Counted from the stretch's first letter, positions 8,800 to 16,026 are shown. The stretch is DNA of 43,182 nucleotides from Chrysiogenes arsenatis DSM 11915 (GCF_000469585.1 NZ_KI273144.1:1-43182); one strand, 5' to 3'. The notes: generated by a model not told the origin, from the sequence alone. Numbers and translations are program-made.

Positions 8800-9330
8800 T
8801 CACGAAGCAAAAGCATGCCTTAAACGTAGTCCAAGGGAAAACCCACCCATGTGCCCTACAAAAGCGCCAAGGAGCCAGAAAAACGAGGCCGCAAAATATG
8901 TTTCCGCCCCGAATACCATAAAAGCGCCATAGGCCAAAACGCTATACCCAGTAAAATAGAGATACTTGTAACTCCCTAAACGCTTCACATCACGCACTCC
9001 CGCTATGGCACCACTCAGCAATGCGCCGAAAAGGACAAAAAACACTCCGCATGAAAGATAGTAGAGTGATGGTAGTTCAAAGGTGTGCAGCGCATGCAAA
9101 ACGCCTCCGCCATACGATTCCACGCCGATACCGAACTGGGGACATACCAGAAGTGTCGCAACCCCGCTGGCTATTTGTATCAGCAAAAATCGCGCAAGTA
9201 TTTTCCTCGGCTCATGTCGTATGTTCTTTTCTACATGGTTCAAAATCGCCGCATCGACTTCCGCACGTGGCAACAGAGGAGTCGCGGCAAGAAACGCCTG
9301 CATATCGTCATTTTGTTGTTTCAAGCTCAT
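8800..9330 (-). CDS. Four-helix membrane protein, probable anti-sigma partner of the upstream ECF sigma factor
   Basis: A 176-residue protein with a soluble N-terminus (about 1-45) and four hydrophobic segments (roughly 46-67, 87-110, 121-141 and 143-165). The ATG at 9330 gives MSLKQQNDDMQAFL and comes one base after the sigma factor stop, so the two are coupled. A membrane protein placed immediately after an ECF sigma gene is very often its anti-sigma factor, with the cytoplasmic N-terminus binding sigma; that is inference here, because I see no classical zinc-binding anti-sigma motif (HxxxCxxC). No family name is recognised. Confidence 0.6.
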   Translation of the reverse strand: MSLKQQNDDMQAFLAATPLLPRAEVDAAILNHVEKNIRHEPRKILARFLLIQIASGVATLLVCPQFGIGVESYGGGVLHALHTFELPSLYYLSCGVFFVLFGALLSGAIAGVRDVKRLGSYKYLYFTGYSVLAYGAFMVFGAETYFAASFFWLLGAFVGHMGGFSLGLRLRHAFAS

Positions 9331-9331
9331 C

Positions 9332-9868
9332 TTACACCCCACTTTCTGTGATGCTCTTGCGCAAACGGCGAATGGCTCGACTCGCCAACTGCCGCGCATT
9401 TACCGCTGTCGTGTGCAGTTGATTGGCAATCTCGTCAAAAGAAAAATCGTGTTCAAACCGCAAATTGAGCACTTTTCGCTGGAGCGCATTCAGTGTCGAC
9501 ATGTTGGGCAGCTTCCCTTTTTCACGTTCCACTTGAGCCTGTGTATCAGGAAAAAGGTCGTATCCATCATCACCAAGGGCAACGTGTCGACGGTAATAGG
9601 TATGATTTTTGCGAACATGATCGATCATAGCATGCTTTGTGATGGTGAACATCCACGGCAAAAATGGAATTTCGGTGCAATACTTATCCCTTCTCGCATG
9701 TAATTTGGCAAACACGCCCTGAAACACCTCTTCCGCCTCATCGCGATCACCCAGCTTTCCGTATAAATATCCGAATATGCGTCCTTTATGGCGCGCATAG
9801 AGAATTTGGAATGCTTGCATATCACCATCCGTATAGGCCGCCATCAGCTCCTCATCGCTTCTTTGCAC
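9332..9868 (-). CDS. ECF-family RNA polymerase sigma factor
   Basis: A 178-residue group IV sigma factor. Region 2 is seen in YARHKGRIFGYLYGKLGDRDEAEEVFQ and WMFTITKHAMIDHVRK, region 4 in LNALQRKVLNLRFEHDFSFDEIANQLHTT followed by a basic recognition helix. I chose the GTG at 9868 because AAGGAGGT lies four bases upstream; the ATG at 9892 would place that site inside the gene. The partner membrane gene follows after one base. Target promoters are unknown; the secreted DUF6448-like gene directly upstream on the same strand is an obvious candidate. Confidence 0.9.
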   Translation of the reverse strand: MQRSDEELMAAYTDGDMQAFQILYARHKGRIFGYLYGKLGDRDEAEEVFQGVFAKLHARRDKYCTEIPFLPWMFTITKHAMIDHVRKNHTYYRRHVALGDDGYDLFPDTQAQVEREKGKLPNMSTLNALQRKVLNLRFEHDFSFDEIANQLHTTAVNARQLASRAIRRLRKSITESGV

Positions 9869-9904
9869 GTAACCTCCTTCTGCGAATTGCAATCACTCTC
9901 CCGT

Positions 9905-9946
9905 AAAGAAAAGAATCGGACAAAGGATGTATTTCCCCTTGTCCGA
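9905..9946 (-). terminator. Probable rho-independent terminator after the DUF6448-like gene
   Basis: An 11-base stem with one mismatch (TCGGACAAAGG at 9916-9926 against CCCTTGTCCGA at 9936-9946) is followed, reading leftward, by a T-rich tract at 9905-9915. It lies between the genes at 10021-10602 and 9332-9868, so sigma factor transcription may partly depend on read-through or a separate promoter. Confidence 0.55.
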
Positions 9947-10020
9947 CGTAGCGTATCTCTCGTGCGAGCGAAAAACCTTAACGTACCTCAAGTTTCGCCA
10001 GAGATTATTGAGGCAACCTG

Positions 10021-10602
10021 TCAGTGCGCATGATCGCCACGAACAATCCCGACGATCCCTTCAACAAAATGTACATACGCAACATACGCCGCAACATATT
10101 CGCGACCAGCGGCAACGCTCGTATGGGCTTGTTTCTGCTTGGCAAGGGCGCGCTCGAATCGGCTCTTCATCTCTTTAGCAACATGATCGGCAACGGCTTT
10201 TGAAAAAGCATCAACGTCCCCGTCAACCAAGGCTTGATCCGCTTTCGCCACTGGCCCAGAAATTTGCCCAGACGGTTTAATGCCCGTGTACGCGGCGCCT
10301 TCACCAGCACGATGAATCCGCACAAGCGTTTCAAAGAATGATCGGTCAGCCAAATCACGAGCCTCTTCACCAAGTCCACGAACCGCAACAGTTTGCTTAA
10401 AAGCGCTGGTAATAGCCGCTTCTTCCTCTGCTGGTACCCACTTGAGTATTGAGCTGACATCTTTTTTCGCCAAAGCCTGCTGCGCTTCCTTCAGCACCGG
10501 CCCATCAAGCGCATCACAATGGGCAAATGCCATCTGTGGAACACTCAATGCCGCAACCAATACAACCAATACCATTTTCTTAACCGACATCCATTGCATC
10601 AT
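10021..10602 (-). CDS. Secreted DUF6448-like protein
   Basis: A 193-residue protein with an N-terminal signal peptide (basic MSVKKMVL, hydrophobic VVLVAALSVPQ, cleavage probably after MAFA). The mature part starts HCDALDGPV and contains FFETLVRIHRAGEGAAYTG and a His-rich C-terminus (GDHAH). These motifs match what I remember of the DUF6448 family, periplasmic helical proteins of unknown function; the name is moderately secure. The conserved N-terminal and C-terminal histidines could bind metal, which is speculation. GGAG is suitably placed before the ATG at 10602; starts at 10599 or 10584 are alternatives. Confidence 0.72.
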   Translation of the reverse strand: MMQWMSVKKMVLVVLVAALSVPQMAFAHCDALDGPVLKEAQQALAKKDVSSILKWVPAEEEAAITSAFKQTVAVRGLGEEARDLADRSFFETLVRIHRAGEGAAYTGIKPSGQISGPVAKADQALVDGDVDAFSKAVADHVAKEMKSRFERALAKQKQAHTSVAAGREYVAAYVAYVHFVEGIVGIVRGDHAH

Positions 10603-10944
10603 ACTCAACTCCGCTCTACATACATCAAACGCTTCACATCATTGGTGCGCGGAGCAACCGCACAGAGCGTACTCGCAGCACTTTTGACAAACGCTTCACT
10701 GTGAATAACGTATGGAAATTGGAAAGTGTGACACGAGGGGAAAAATTAACTGAGAAAAACGGATACAAAATCAATCTTGTGTCACGCGTCTGGCAGAGCC
10801 ATCAACCCAGCCTGCTCCTGACTTGCCGAATGGTTTGTACATAATCCCGTTGGCAGGCCATTCCAAGGTATGATATGGGTACGGTTCTGGCAACCAAGCA
10901 GCGCAGAGGGGTTTCGCTCTTGTGCAGGAAATAGGGGGAAGAGG
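10603..10944. other. Intergenic region with a duplicated 12-base motif
   Basis: No gene is supported in this 342-base gap between divergent genes. The 12-mer CAAACGCTTCAC occurs twice exactly, at 10626-10637 and 10688-10699 (62 bases apart), both upstream of the leftward secreted-protein gene. In the leftward sense the motif reads GTGAAGCGTTTG. It could be an operator or sigma-factor recognition site. Confidence 0.5.
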
Positions 10945-11403
10945 ATGCGAGAGCCAGTCATTCAGGAAGAGGCAACAGGTTGCGGAATCGCATCTGTCGC
11001 CAACATTTTGGGAAAGACTTACTCGGAAATGAAAACCATAGCAAATGCGATGGGCATTTACGCTGAAGACAAATCCCTTTGGTCTGACACCCAATACGTC
11101 AGGAAGTTGTTGTCCAATGCGGGCGTAGAGACATTAGCCCATGAAGTTCCTTTTGAATCATGGAGCGGGTTGCCCGACCTCGCACTGCTGTCTATCAAAC
11201 ACCATCAGGAAGAGGGCAAAAATTTCTGGCATTGGGTTGTTTTCAAGCGAGTAGGAGGCCAAGAAGTGGTGCTGGATTCCGCAAGTTACCTGCCGTCCAA
11301 TATCCGAACGGACTTCGATGCAATGCAGCCAAAATGGTTTATCGAGATCAAGTTGAACTCGACTTACTCCCAACATTGGGACTCCGACAGGAGCACACCA
11401 TGA
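10945..11403 (+). CDS. C39-like cysteine peptidase domain protein
   Basis: A 152-residue single-domain protein resembling peptidase family C39 (bacteriocin-leader peptidase fold). The N-terminal QEEATGCGIASVANILG places the likely nucleophile at C13; WHWVVF supplies H96 and VVLDSA supplies D111, giving a plausible Cys-His-Asp triad. There is no transporter domain and no signal peptide, so it is probably a cytosolic stand-alone version. The ATG at 10945 follows an AGGGGGAAGAGG stretch. Its last four bases overlap the start of msrA (ATGA), a tight coupling that is unusual for this family. The substrate is unknown. Confidence 0.72.
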   Translation: MREPVIQEEATGCGIASVANILGKTYSEMKTIANAMGIYAEDKSLWSDTQYVRKLLSNAGVETLAHEVPFESWSGLPDLALLSIKHHQEEGKNFWHWVVFKRVGGQEVVLDSASYLPSNIRTDFDAMQPKWFIEIKLNSTYSQHWDSDRSTP

Positions 11404-11957
11404 CCACACATCAGCAAATAAACGAAGTCATCGTCTGCGGCATGGGCTGCTTTTGGGGCGCAGAAAAGCGGCTGGCCGCGCGTGCCGGAGTGCGACACAC
11501 CGAATGTGGCTACGCTGGGGGCGACTACGTGGCTACTGACGGATATGAACAGGTGCTCACCCACGAAAAAGCGCTTCACTACCGCCAGACTTCTGTCAGA
11601 AATCACGCTGAGGTCGTGCTGGTAACATTCGATCCCACCGTGCTTTCCCTGTTCGATCTGCTCAAAGTGTTCTGGGAAAATCACAACCCAACGCAGGGCG
11701 ACCGGCAGGGCAACGACATTGGCAGTAACTACCGCAGCGCACTTTACTTTACCCACCCAGACCAATGCGCCGTGATCAACGAATCAAAGGCACTGTACCA
11801 ACGCGCTTTACATCAAGCCGGTTATGGCGATATCACCACCGAAATTGCCCCGCTAAAAAACTACATGACCGCCGAAGAATATCACCAGCGCTACCTTCAG
11901 AAAAACCCCAACGGATACTGCGGGCTTGGCGGCACGGGCGTACGCTTTTTGCCATGA
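11400..11957 (+). CDS. msrA: Peptide methionine-S-sulfoxide reductase MsrA
   Basis: Reduces the S form of methionine sulfoxide in proteins. The catalytic motif GCFWG is at residues 16-20 (C17 nucleophile) and the family sequence continues with GYAGG, HAEVVLVTFDP, FWENHNPTQGDRQGNDIGSNYRSA and the C-terminal KNYMTAEEYHQRYLQKNPNGYC, which provides a candidate resolving cysteine. The 185-residue length is normal and no MsrB domain is fused. The start codon overlaps the stop of the C39-like gene. Confidence 0.95.
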   Translation: MTTHQQINEVIVCGMGCFWGAEKRLAARAGVRHTECGYAGGDYVATDGYEQVLTHEKALHYRQTSVRNHAEVVLVTFDPTVLSLFDLLKVFWENHNPTQGDRQGNDIGSNYRSALYFTHPDQCAVINESKALYQRALHQAGYGDITTEIAPLKNYMTAEEYHQRYLQKNPNGYCGLGGTGVRFLP

Positions 11958-11985
11958 AAATACGAATATAAGGAGGATTTCCACC

Positions 11986-12732
11986 TTGGACATTCCACGG
12001 ATATTTACCATTACCGAAAGCGCTCACCGCATCCATAACCCTTTCACACCCGAAAAACTTGCCACCCTTGGTGCCGTGCTGCGCCTTGAACCGGGAACTC
12101 GCATACTTGATCTTGGCAGCGGCTCAGGCGAAATGTTGTGCACATGGGCGCGCGATTACGGCATTACTGGCATTGGAGTTGACATGAGCCAACTCTTCAG
12201 CCAGCAAGCGCAACACCGCGCCGCAGAACTCGGCGTTGCCGATAAAGTCACATTCATTCATGGCGACGCGGCGGGCTATAGTGCCGATGAAAAATGCGGC
12301 GTGGCCGCGTGTGTCGGCGCAACATGGATTGGCGGCGGCGTGGCTGGCACCATTGAGCTTTTGGCACAAAGCCTTTGCGCCAACGGCATCATCCTGATTG
12401 GTGAACCCTACTGGCGCCAAGAGCCGCCGACAGAAGAAGTTGCCAAAAAGTGCTTTGCTAATTCGATTGCAAACCTCTGCTCACTTCCTGAACTGGTCGC
12501 CTCTTTTGGCGAACTCGGCTACGACGTTGTGGAAATGGTTCTGGCCGATCAGGAAGGCTGGGATCGCTACGAAGCCGCGAAATGGCTTACCATGCGCCGG
12601 TGGCTTGAAGCAAACCCCGAAGATGACTTTGCCAAAGAGATCCGAACCCAACTGAACGAAGCACCACAACGCCACGTAGCGTACACGCGCGAATACCTTG
12701 GATGGGGCGTATTTGCCCTGATGGCACGGTGA
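11986..12732 (+). CDS. Class I SAM-dependent methyltransferase
   Basis: A 248-residue methyltransferase. Motif I is ILDLGSGSGEM (about residues 37-47), preceded by RLEPGTR, with the acidic end of strand 2 in GIGVDMSQ and the motif II region in VTFIHGDAAGY. The start is TTG at 11986 (LDIPRIFTITESAHRIHNPF), chosen because AAGGAGG lies nine bases upstream; no ATG fits as well. It is 28 bases after msrA and probably cotranscribed. The family resembles small-molecule methyltransferases annotated UbiE/Cyclopropane-synthase-like; the substrate cannot be read from sequence. Confidence 0.83.
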   Translation: MDIPRIFTITESAHRIHNPFTPEKLATLGAVLRLEPGTRILDLGSGSGEMLCTWARDYGITGIGVDMSQLFSQQAQHRAAELGVADKVTFIHGDAAGYSADEKCGVAACVGATWIGGGVAGTIELLAQSLCANGIILIGEPYWRQEPPTEEVAKKCFANSIANLCSLPELVASFGELGYDVVEMVLADQEGWDRYEAAKWLTMRRWLEANPEDDFAKEIRTQLNEAPQRHVAYTREYLGWGVFALMAR

Positions 12733-12792
12733 AAGAAGCAGGTTTTTGCAAAAACGCATCGCGAACGAAACACCACATTACGAAAGGGAACC

Positions 12793-13146
12793 ATGGCAAA
12801 ATCAGTTTAAAACCTGCTGGAAGAGATTCAGCAATTCGGTGAACCGCAATTTTCCATCATGCAGGCCGTTCGTACGCTGATCAAAAGTCAGTTCCCGACC
12901 GCAGAGGAAGAAGTCAAGTACGGCGGCATACTGTTTTGCGCAGATGTGCAGTTTTGCGGCGTTTTCGCCTACAAAGCACACGTTTCTGTAGAGTTTAGCC
13001 ACGGCGCAAAAATCAATGACAGCGCAGGGCACCTGGAAGGTGCGGGAAAAGGTCGCCGCCACATCAAACTGCGGACAGTAGCAGATATCGAAGCCAAGCA
13101 ACTTGCCACATACCTGAGGTTGGCGCACGAGGCGGTTAGCGGCTGA
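12793..13146 (+). pseudogene. DUF1801-like gene interrupted by a stop at codon 6
   Basis: After ATG at 12793 (with AAAGGGA upstream) the frame reads MAKSV, then TAA at 12808-12810, then continues without another stop to 13146 as NLLEEIQQFGEPQFSIMQAV and on through EEVKYGGILFCADVQFCGVFAYKAHVSVEFSHGA, GAGKGRRHIKLR. The 111 residues after the stop form a normal DUF1801/YdhG-like domain. A single G-to-T change from GAA to TAA would explain it. It may be dead, restart at the ATG at 12859 and lose 22 residues, or be a sequencing error. DUF1801 proteins have a frataxin-like fold with no settled function. Confidence 0.75.
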
Positions 13147-13184
13147 TAAGTAAACAATTTTTCACTTCCCACAGGCAAAAGACC

Positions 13185-13220
13185 GTCATTCCGAACGAGC
13201 GCAGCGAGGAGGATGCAGCT
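13185..13220. repeat. Dispersed repeat copy
   Basis: GTCATTCCGAACGAGCGCAG begins at 13185 and is followed by a CGAGGAGGATGCAGCT tail. It is closely similar to the copy at 8664-8700. Confidence 0.6.
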
Positions 13221-13257
13221 CACTTCAAAGTTGCCGTAAGGCATTGCCGCTCTCACC

Positions 13258-13318
13258 TGTCATCTCGAACAGAGTGAGAGATCTGGATTTCTCCTCGCTG
13301 CGCTCGTCGAAATGGCAG
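13258..13318. repeat. Inverted repeat of the dispersed family
   Basis: TGTCATCTCGAACAGAGTGA (from 13258) and the opposite-strand arm ending GTCGAAATGGCAG (13286-13318) belong to the same family as 6801-6877 and sit head to head with almost no spacer. Confidence 0.65.
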
Positions 13319-13505
13319 GAGTTCGTGCCTATTTTTACCGCCTCAGGTGTCAGAGCGCTTATGTAGGTCTAAAAACAGTTACAGCAATTGCACTGCAAGG
13401 ACGTTTACCAGCTATTGACCCAAAAACGTAATGACAGAATGTATGCAATGTGTGATAAATGCTGAGTGGCAGGCGGGAAACGCAGGGAAAAGAGATGAAG
13501 AAAGC

Positions 13506-13643
13506 TGGCGCGGGTTTCGGTGTTTTCATCTGTAATATCAGAATACACGGAAAATGCAGCATCTTTGCAAGCCGGAAAAATAGGTTCGCGGATTTTCTGT
13601 GTTTTGCCCTTTAATATCAGGATAGGCGGAAAATTTTCCATAT
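13506..13643. repeat. Imperfect tandem repeat, 79-base period
   Basis: The segments starting at 13515 and 13594 align over about 48 bases at roughly three-quarters identity; both contain GTGTTTT, TAATATCAG and CGGAAAA blocks. A weaker related block (CAGGCGGGAAACGCAGG at 13470-13486, compare 13567-13584) hints at a longer decayed array. It ends about 40 bases before the first cassette boundary. Confidence 0.55.
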
Positions 13644-13684
13644 ATAGGGGTGTGATATGCAGAAAAAATTCCATTTATTGTACT

Positions 13685-13691
13685 GTTAGAA
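13685..13691 (+). other. Left boundary core site of cassette 1
   Basis: GTTAGAA fits the GTTRRRY-type integron core except for the last base, and is the exact reverse complement of the first core (TTCTAAC, 14366-14372) of the attC that ends this cassette. No attC-like second half lies upstream, so this may be the crossover point in an attI remnant. Confidence 0.6.
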
Positions 13692-13707
13692 CTCACAGGA
13701 GGCTTCG

Positions 13708-14364
13708 GTGACTTCGGAAGAGCAATACAAAGAATCGTTCGGTCTCGGCACGAAGCCAGATCCGAAGAAAACCGATAGCGCACTTCAGCACGCTCTCGAT
13801 ATCAGAAAATTTGAAATCACCCTGTACTGGCAACGCGCCACGTATTTCTGGACGCTCATAGCAGCCACGTTCGCAGGGTACTTCGCTGTGCTATCTGCCG
13901 AGCACATGAAAGACAAGGAATTTAATGCCTACGTACTCGCCTGCGTGGGCTTAATCTTCTCTCTTGCTTGGTTTCTTACCAACAGAGGAAGCAAGTACTG
14001 GCAAGAGAACTGGGAAAACCACGTTGACATGCTTGAGGACGGAACTACCGGCCCTCTGTATAAGACCGTTCTTCACAGGCCAAAAGCTAATGGCATCCTC
14101 TCAGTAATTGAAGGGCCAGCACCATTCTCTGTTTCCCAAATCAATCAATGGGTGAGCCTGTTCACTGTTGCCGTATGGCTTCCGCTGATAGTGACTGTTT
14201 TGCCCGAGTTTGACTTGAAGTCCTGTGTCTCCGCGAAACATGCTGTCATCGGCACCATCACATTGGTAGCAGTTGCCATGATGCTATTCCGAACAAGATC
14301 AAACATCGTCGAAGGGCACAAGCATTCAATGTCTGTGAAACGCACTGCGGTCATCGACGAATGA
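13708..14364 (+). CDS. Cassette 1: RipA-family membrane protein
   Basis: A 218-residue protein with four predicted membrane helices (about 45-63, 73-91, 147-166 and 178-195) and a conserved soluble loop reading FLTNRGSKYWQENWENHVDMLED then GPLYKTVLHR between helices 2 and 3. I recognise this loop from the group annotated as RipA-family octameric membrane protein, after Francisella RipA; the function outside Francisella is unknown. The start is GTG at 13708 with AGGAGG five bases upstream. The gene lies 17 bases after the cassette boundary and its stop is one base before the first attC, a typical cassette layout. Confidence 0.75.
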   Translation: MTSEEQYKESFGLGTKPDPKKTDSALQHALDIRKFEITLYWQRATYFWTLIAATFAGYFAVLSAEHMKDKEFNAYVLACVGLIFSLAWFLTNRGSKYWQENWENHVDMLEDGTTGPLYKTVLHRPKANGILSVIEGPAPFSVSQINQWVSLFTVAVWLPLIVTVLPEFDLKSCVSAKHAVIGTITLVAVAMMLFRTRSNIVEGHKHSMSVKRTAVIDE

Positions 14365-14365
14365 G

Positions 14366-14452
14366 TTCTAACATGGCGCTCAACCTCGCTCCCTTCGGTC
14401 GCTGGACGCTGCGCGATAAAGCCGCGCAGCGCCGGTTAGCTCTACGTTAAGA
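14366..14452 (+). other. Integron attC recombination site 1
   Basis: This 87-base site begins with R'' TTCTAAC (14366-14372) and ends with R' GTTAAGA (14446-14452). The inner boxes are L'' GCTCAACC and L' GGTTAGC, complementary apart from one extra C in L'', the extrahelical base that IntI uses to choose the bottom strand. Between them a variable stem contains CGCTGCGCG paired with CGCGCAGCG. All features of a folded attC are present. Confidence 0.88.
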
Positions 14453-14471
14453 GTATAAGGAGTTCTTTACT

Positions 14472-15005
14472 TTGATCTGGGAATCTTGCTACTGGAAAGA
14501 ACCTCTTTTAGAGAGTGCGTTAAGATTATCTGAATACTCAGGATCAGAATCTCTTGATGAATCTCAATTAGTTCAAATCGAAAAGGATATATTTGTTGGT
14601 TTTTATACTATAAGAAAACTAATGGATACTGTGAAGATTACGGATTCTACTAGGGATTTAAAAGTTCAGATAGACTGGAGTCCCAATATAAAGCAAGTCG
14701 ATCTGTTAAATAACCATAGGATCGATGAACTTTATGATCTTAATAAAGTAGGAAAAGAAGAACGCAAGCTGAAATTCATATGTGATCAAATTGTACATAG
14801 TTACATATTTATGCCTGAAGAAAATGAATATGGTGGGCTTGCAGGATTTTACTTTACATCAGATAAGGATCGACAAAAGAAAATATTCTATATTGCTGTA
14901 CAAGGTGTGATAGATATTTTTAACGTTGTGGGCAATGATTATCCATCAGGATCTGAATATATAAGAAATCCTGAAACAGGTGAGTTCTATACTAGGGTAT
15001 GGTAA
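14472..15005 (+). CDS. Cassette 2: AT-rich protein of unknown function
   Basis: A 177-residue soluble protein, no membrane segment or signal peptide. I do not recognise a named domain. Notable stretches are FVGFYTIRKLMD, NNHRIDELYDL, KLKFICDQIVHSYIFMPEE and the C-terminal YIRNPETGEFYTRVW. Base composition is strikingly AT-rich compared with every neighbour, indicating recent foreign origin. The start is TTG at 14472, with AAGGAG at 14457-14462 directly after the attC core. One gene, one attC and no promoter of its own fit a mobile cassette. It may belong to a group of uncharacterised proteins common in environmental integrons. Confidence 0.75.
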   Translation: MIWESCYWKEPLLESALRLSEYSGSESLDESQLVQIEKDIFVGFYTIRKLMDTVKITDSTRDLKVQIDWSPNIKQVDLLNNHRIDELYDLNKVGKEERKLKFICDQIVHSYIFMPEENEYGGLAGFYFTSDKDRQKKIFYIAVQGVIDIFNVVGNDYPSGSEYIRNPETGEFYTRVW

Positions 15006-15009
15006 GAGC

Positions 15010-15078
15010 TCTTAACAATCGTAAGCACTTGACCCAAAAAAGCTACGCTTTTCCGGTCAAGTGTTACAGGCGTTATAG
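15010..15078 (+). other. Integron attC recombination site 2
   Basis: This 69-base site runs from R'' TCTTAAC (15010-15016) to R' GTTATAG (15072-15078). The arms GTAAGCACTTGACC and GGTCAAGTGTTAC pair perfectly except for one extra G in the left arm, the expected extrahelical base. R'' is the exact reverse complement of GTTAAGA at the left end of this cassette. Confidence 0.92.
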
Positions 15079-15099
15079 GTAAAAAAAAGGGAGTAAGCC

Positions 15100-16017
15100 T
15101 TGGCTGTACCTGACTTTCAATCATTGATGTTGCCATTGCTCAAGTTTTCCGCTGATGGAGAAGAGCATACGATGCAAGAAGCTCGTGACAGGCTCGCCGA
15201 GATAATGGGACTTTCCGAAGAGGATCTACGGGAAAGGCTGCCAAGTGGTCGGCAAACAACATTTGCAAATCGCGTGGCATGGTCAAAGGTCTATCTCGCA
15301 CAGGCAGGAGTCCTAGAGTCACCAAAGCGGGGGCGCTTCCATATTTCTGAGCGAGGCCGAAAAATTCTCGCTGAAGCACCCGAAAAAATTGACATCAAGT
15401 ATCTGGAGCGGTTCAAAGAGTTTCAGGAATTTCGGCAGGCGAGCAGCACGAACAGAACCGAGAAGGTTACCCACACTACTGAGAGCGAGCCGTCATCCAC
15501 GACCCCTGAAGAAACATTAGAGCAAGCCTATCAGCAATTAAGAGATGAAGTGGCGAATGAGTTACTTCATCTGATCAAAGGCAACACGCCGGAATTCTTC
15601 GAGAAATTGGTCGTCCATCTCATTGTTGCAATGGGGTATGGCGGGTCTGTTAAAGAGGCTGGTAAAGCCACCAGAAAAACCGCAGATGAAGGTATTGATG
15701 GCGTCATCAAAGAAGATCGCCTGGGCTTGGATGCAATCTATTTACAGGCCAAACGATGGGAGGCCGTTGTCGGCAGACCAGAGATCCAAAAGTTCGTCGG
15801 TGCACTTCACGGGCAGCGTGCCAAAAAAGGAGTTTTCATTACTACCAGCCGGTTTTCAAAAGAAGCTTTAGACTATGTTGGGCAGATTGACCCCAAAGTG
15901 GTTTTGATCGACGGCACCGATTTAGTCCAGCTAATGATTGATCATGGTGTCGGCGTGAGTTCTGCGGCTGTGTACGAAGTCAAAAAAGTGGATACGGATT
16001 TCTTCATTGAAGATTGA
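15100..16017 (+). CDS. mrr: Cassette 3: Mrr-type restriction endonuclease
   Basis: A 305-residue protein with both Mrr modules. The N-terminal winged-helix domain (about 5-95) has SGRQTTFANRVAWSKVYLAQAGVLESPKRGRFHISERGR. The C-terminal PD-(D/E)xK nuclease (about 160-285) has FFEKLVVHLIVAMGYGG, the active site D200 in GIDGVI, and Q216-A217-K218 in YLQAKRW, the QxK variant typical of Mrr. Mrr enzymes cut methylated DNA and thus block modified phage or plasmid DNA. The start is TTG at 15100 with GGGAG upstream. It lies 21 bases after attC 2 and 9 bases before attC 3. A threonine-rich linker (115-137) separates the domains. Confidence 0.92.
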   Translation: MAVPDFQSLMLPLLKFSADGEEHTMQEARDRLAEIMGLSEEDLRERLPSGRQTTFANRVAWSKVYLAQAGVLESPKRGRFHISERGRKILAEAPEKIDIKYLERFKEFQEFRQASSTNRTEKVTHTTESEPSSTTPEETLEQAYQQLRDEVANELLHLIKGNTPEFFEKLVVHLIVAMGYGGSVKEAGKATRKTADEGIDGVIKEDRLGLDAIYLQAKRWEAVVGRPEIQKFVGALHGQRAKKGVFITTSRFSKEALDYVGQIDPKVVLIDGTDLVQLMIDHGVGVSSAAVYEVKKVDTDFFIED

Positions 16018-16026
16018 CCGGGAAAC

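Larger units (their letters stand above)
13147..13684. other. Non-coding left flank of the cassette array
   Basis: This 538-base gap contains no supported gene. It holds two copies of the dispersed inverted-repeat family (13185-13220, 13258-13318) and an AT-rich stretch with an imperfect direct repeat (13506-13643) that ends just before the first cassette boundary. No integron integrase gene and no recognised attI is visible here. Confidence 0.6.

Noticed and set aside
10771-10870. Leftward frame ending KPFGKSGAGWVDGSARRV near the C39-like gene
   Set aside because: No plausible start, ribosome binding site or recognised domain; it overlaps the leader of the rightward gene and looks like a chance frame.
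13258-13643. CRISPR array
   Set aside because: Repeats are imperfect, of unequal spacing and only two per type; no cas genes are present.
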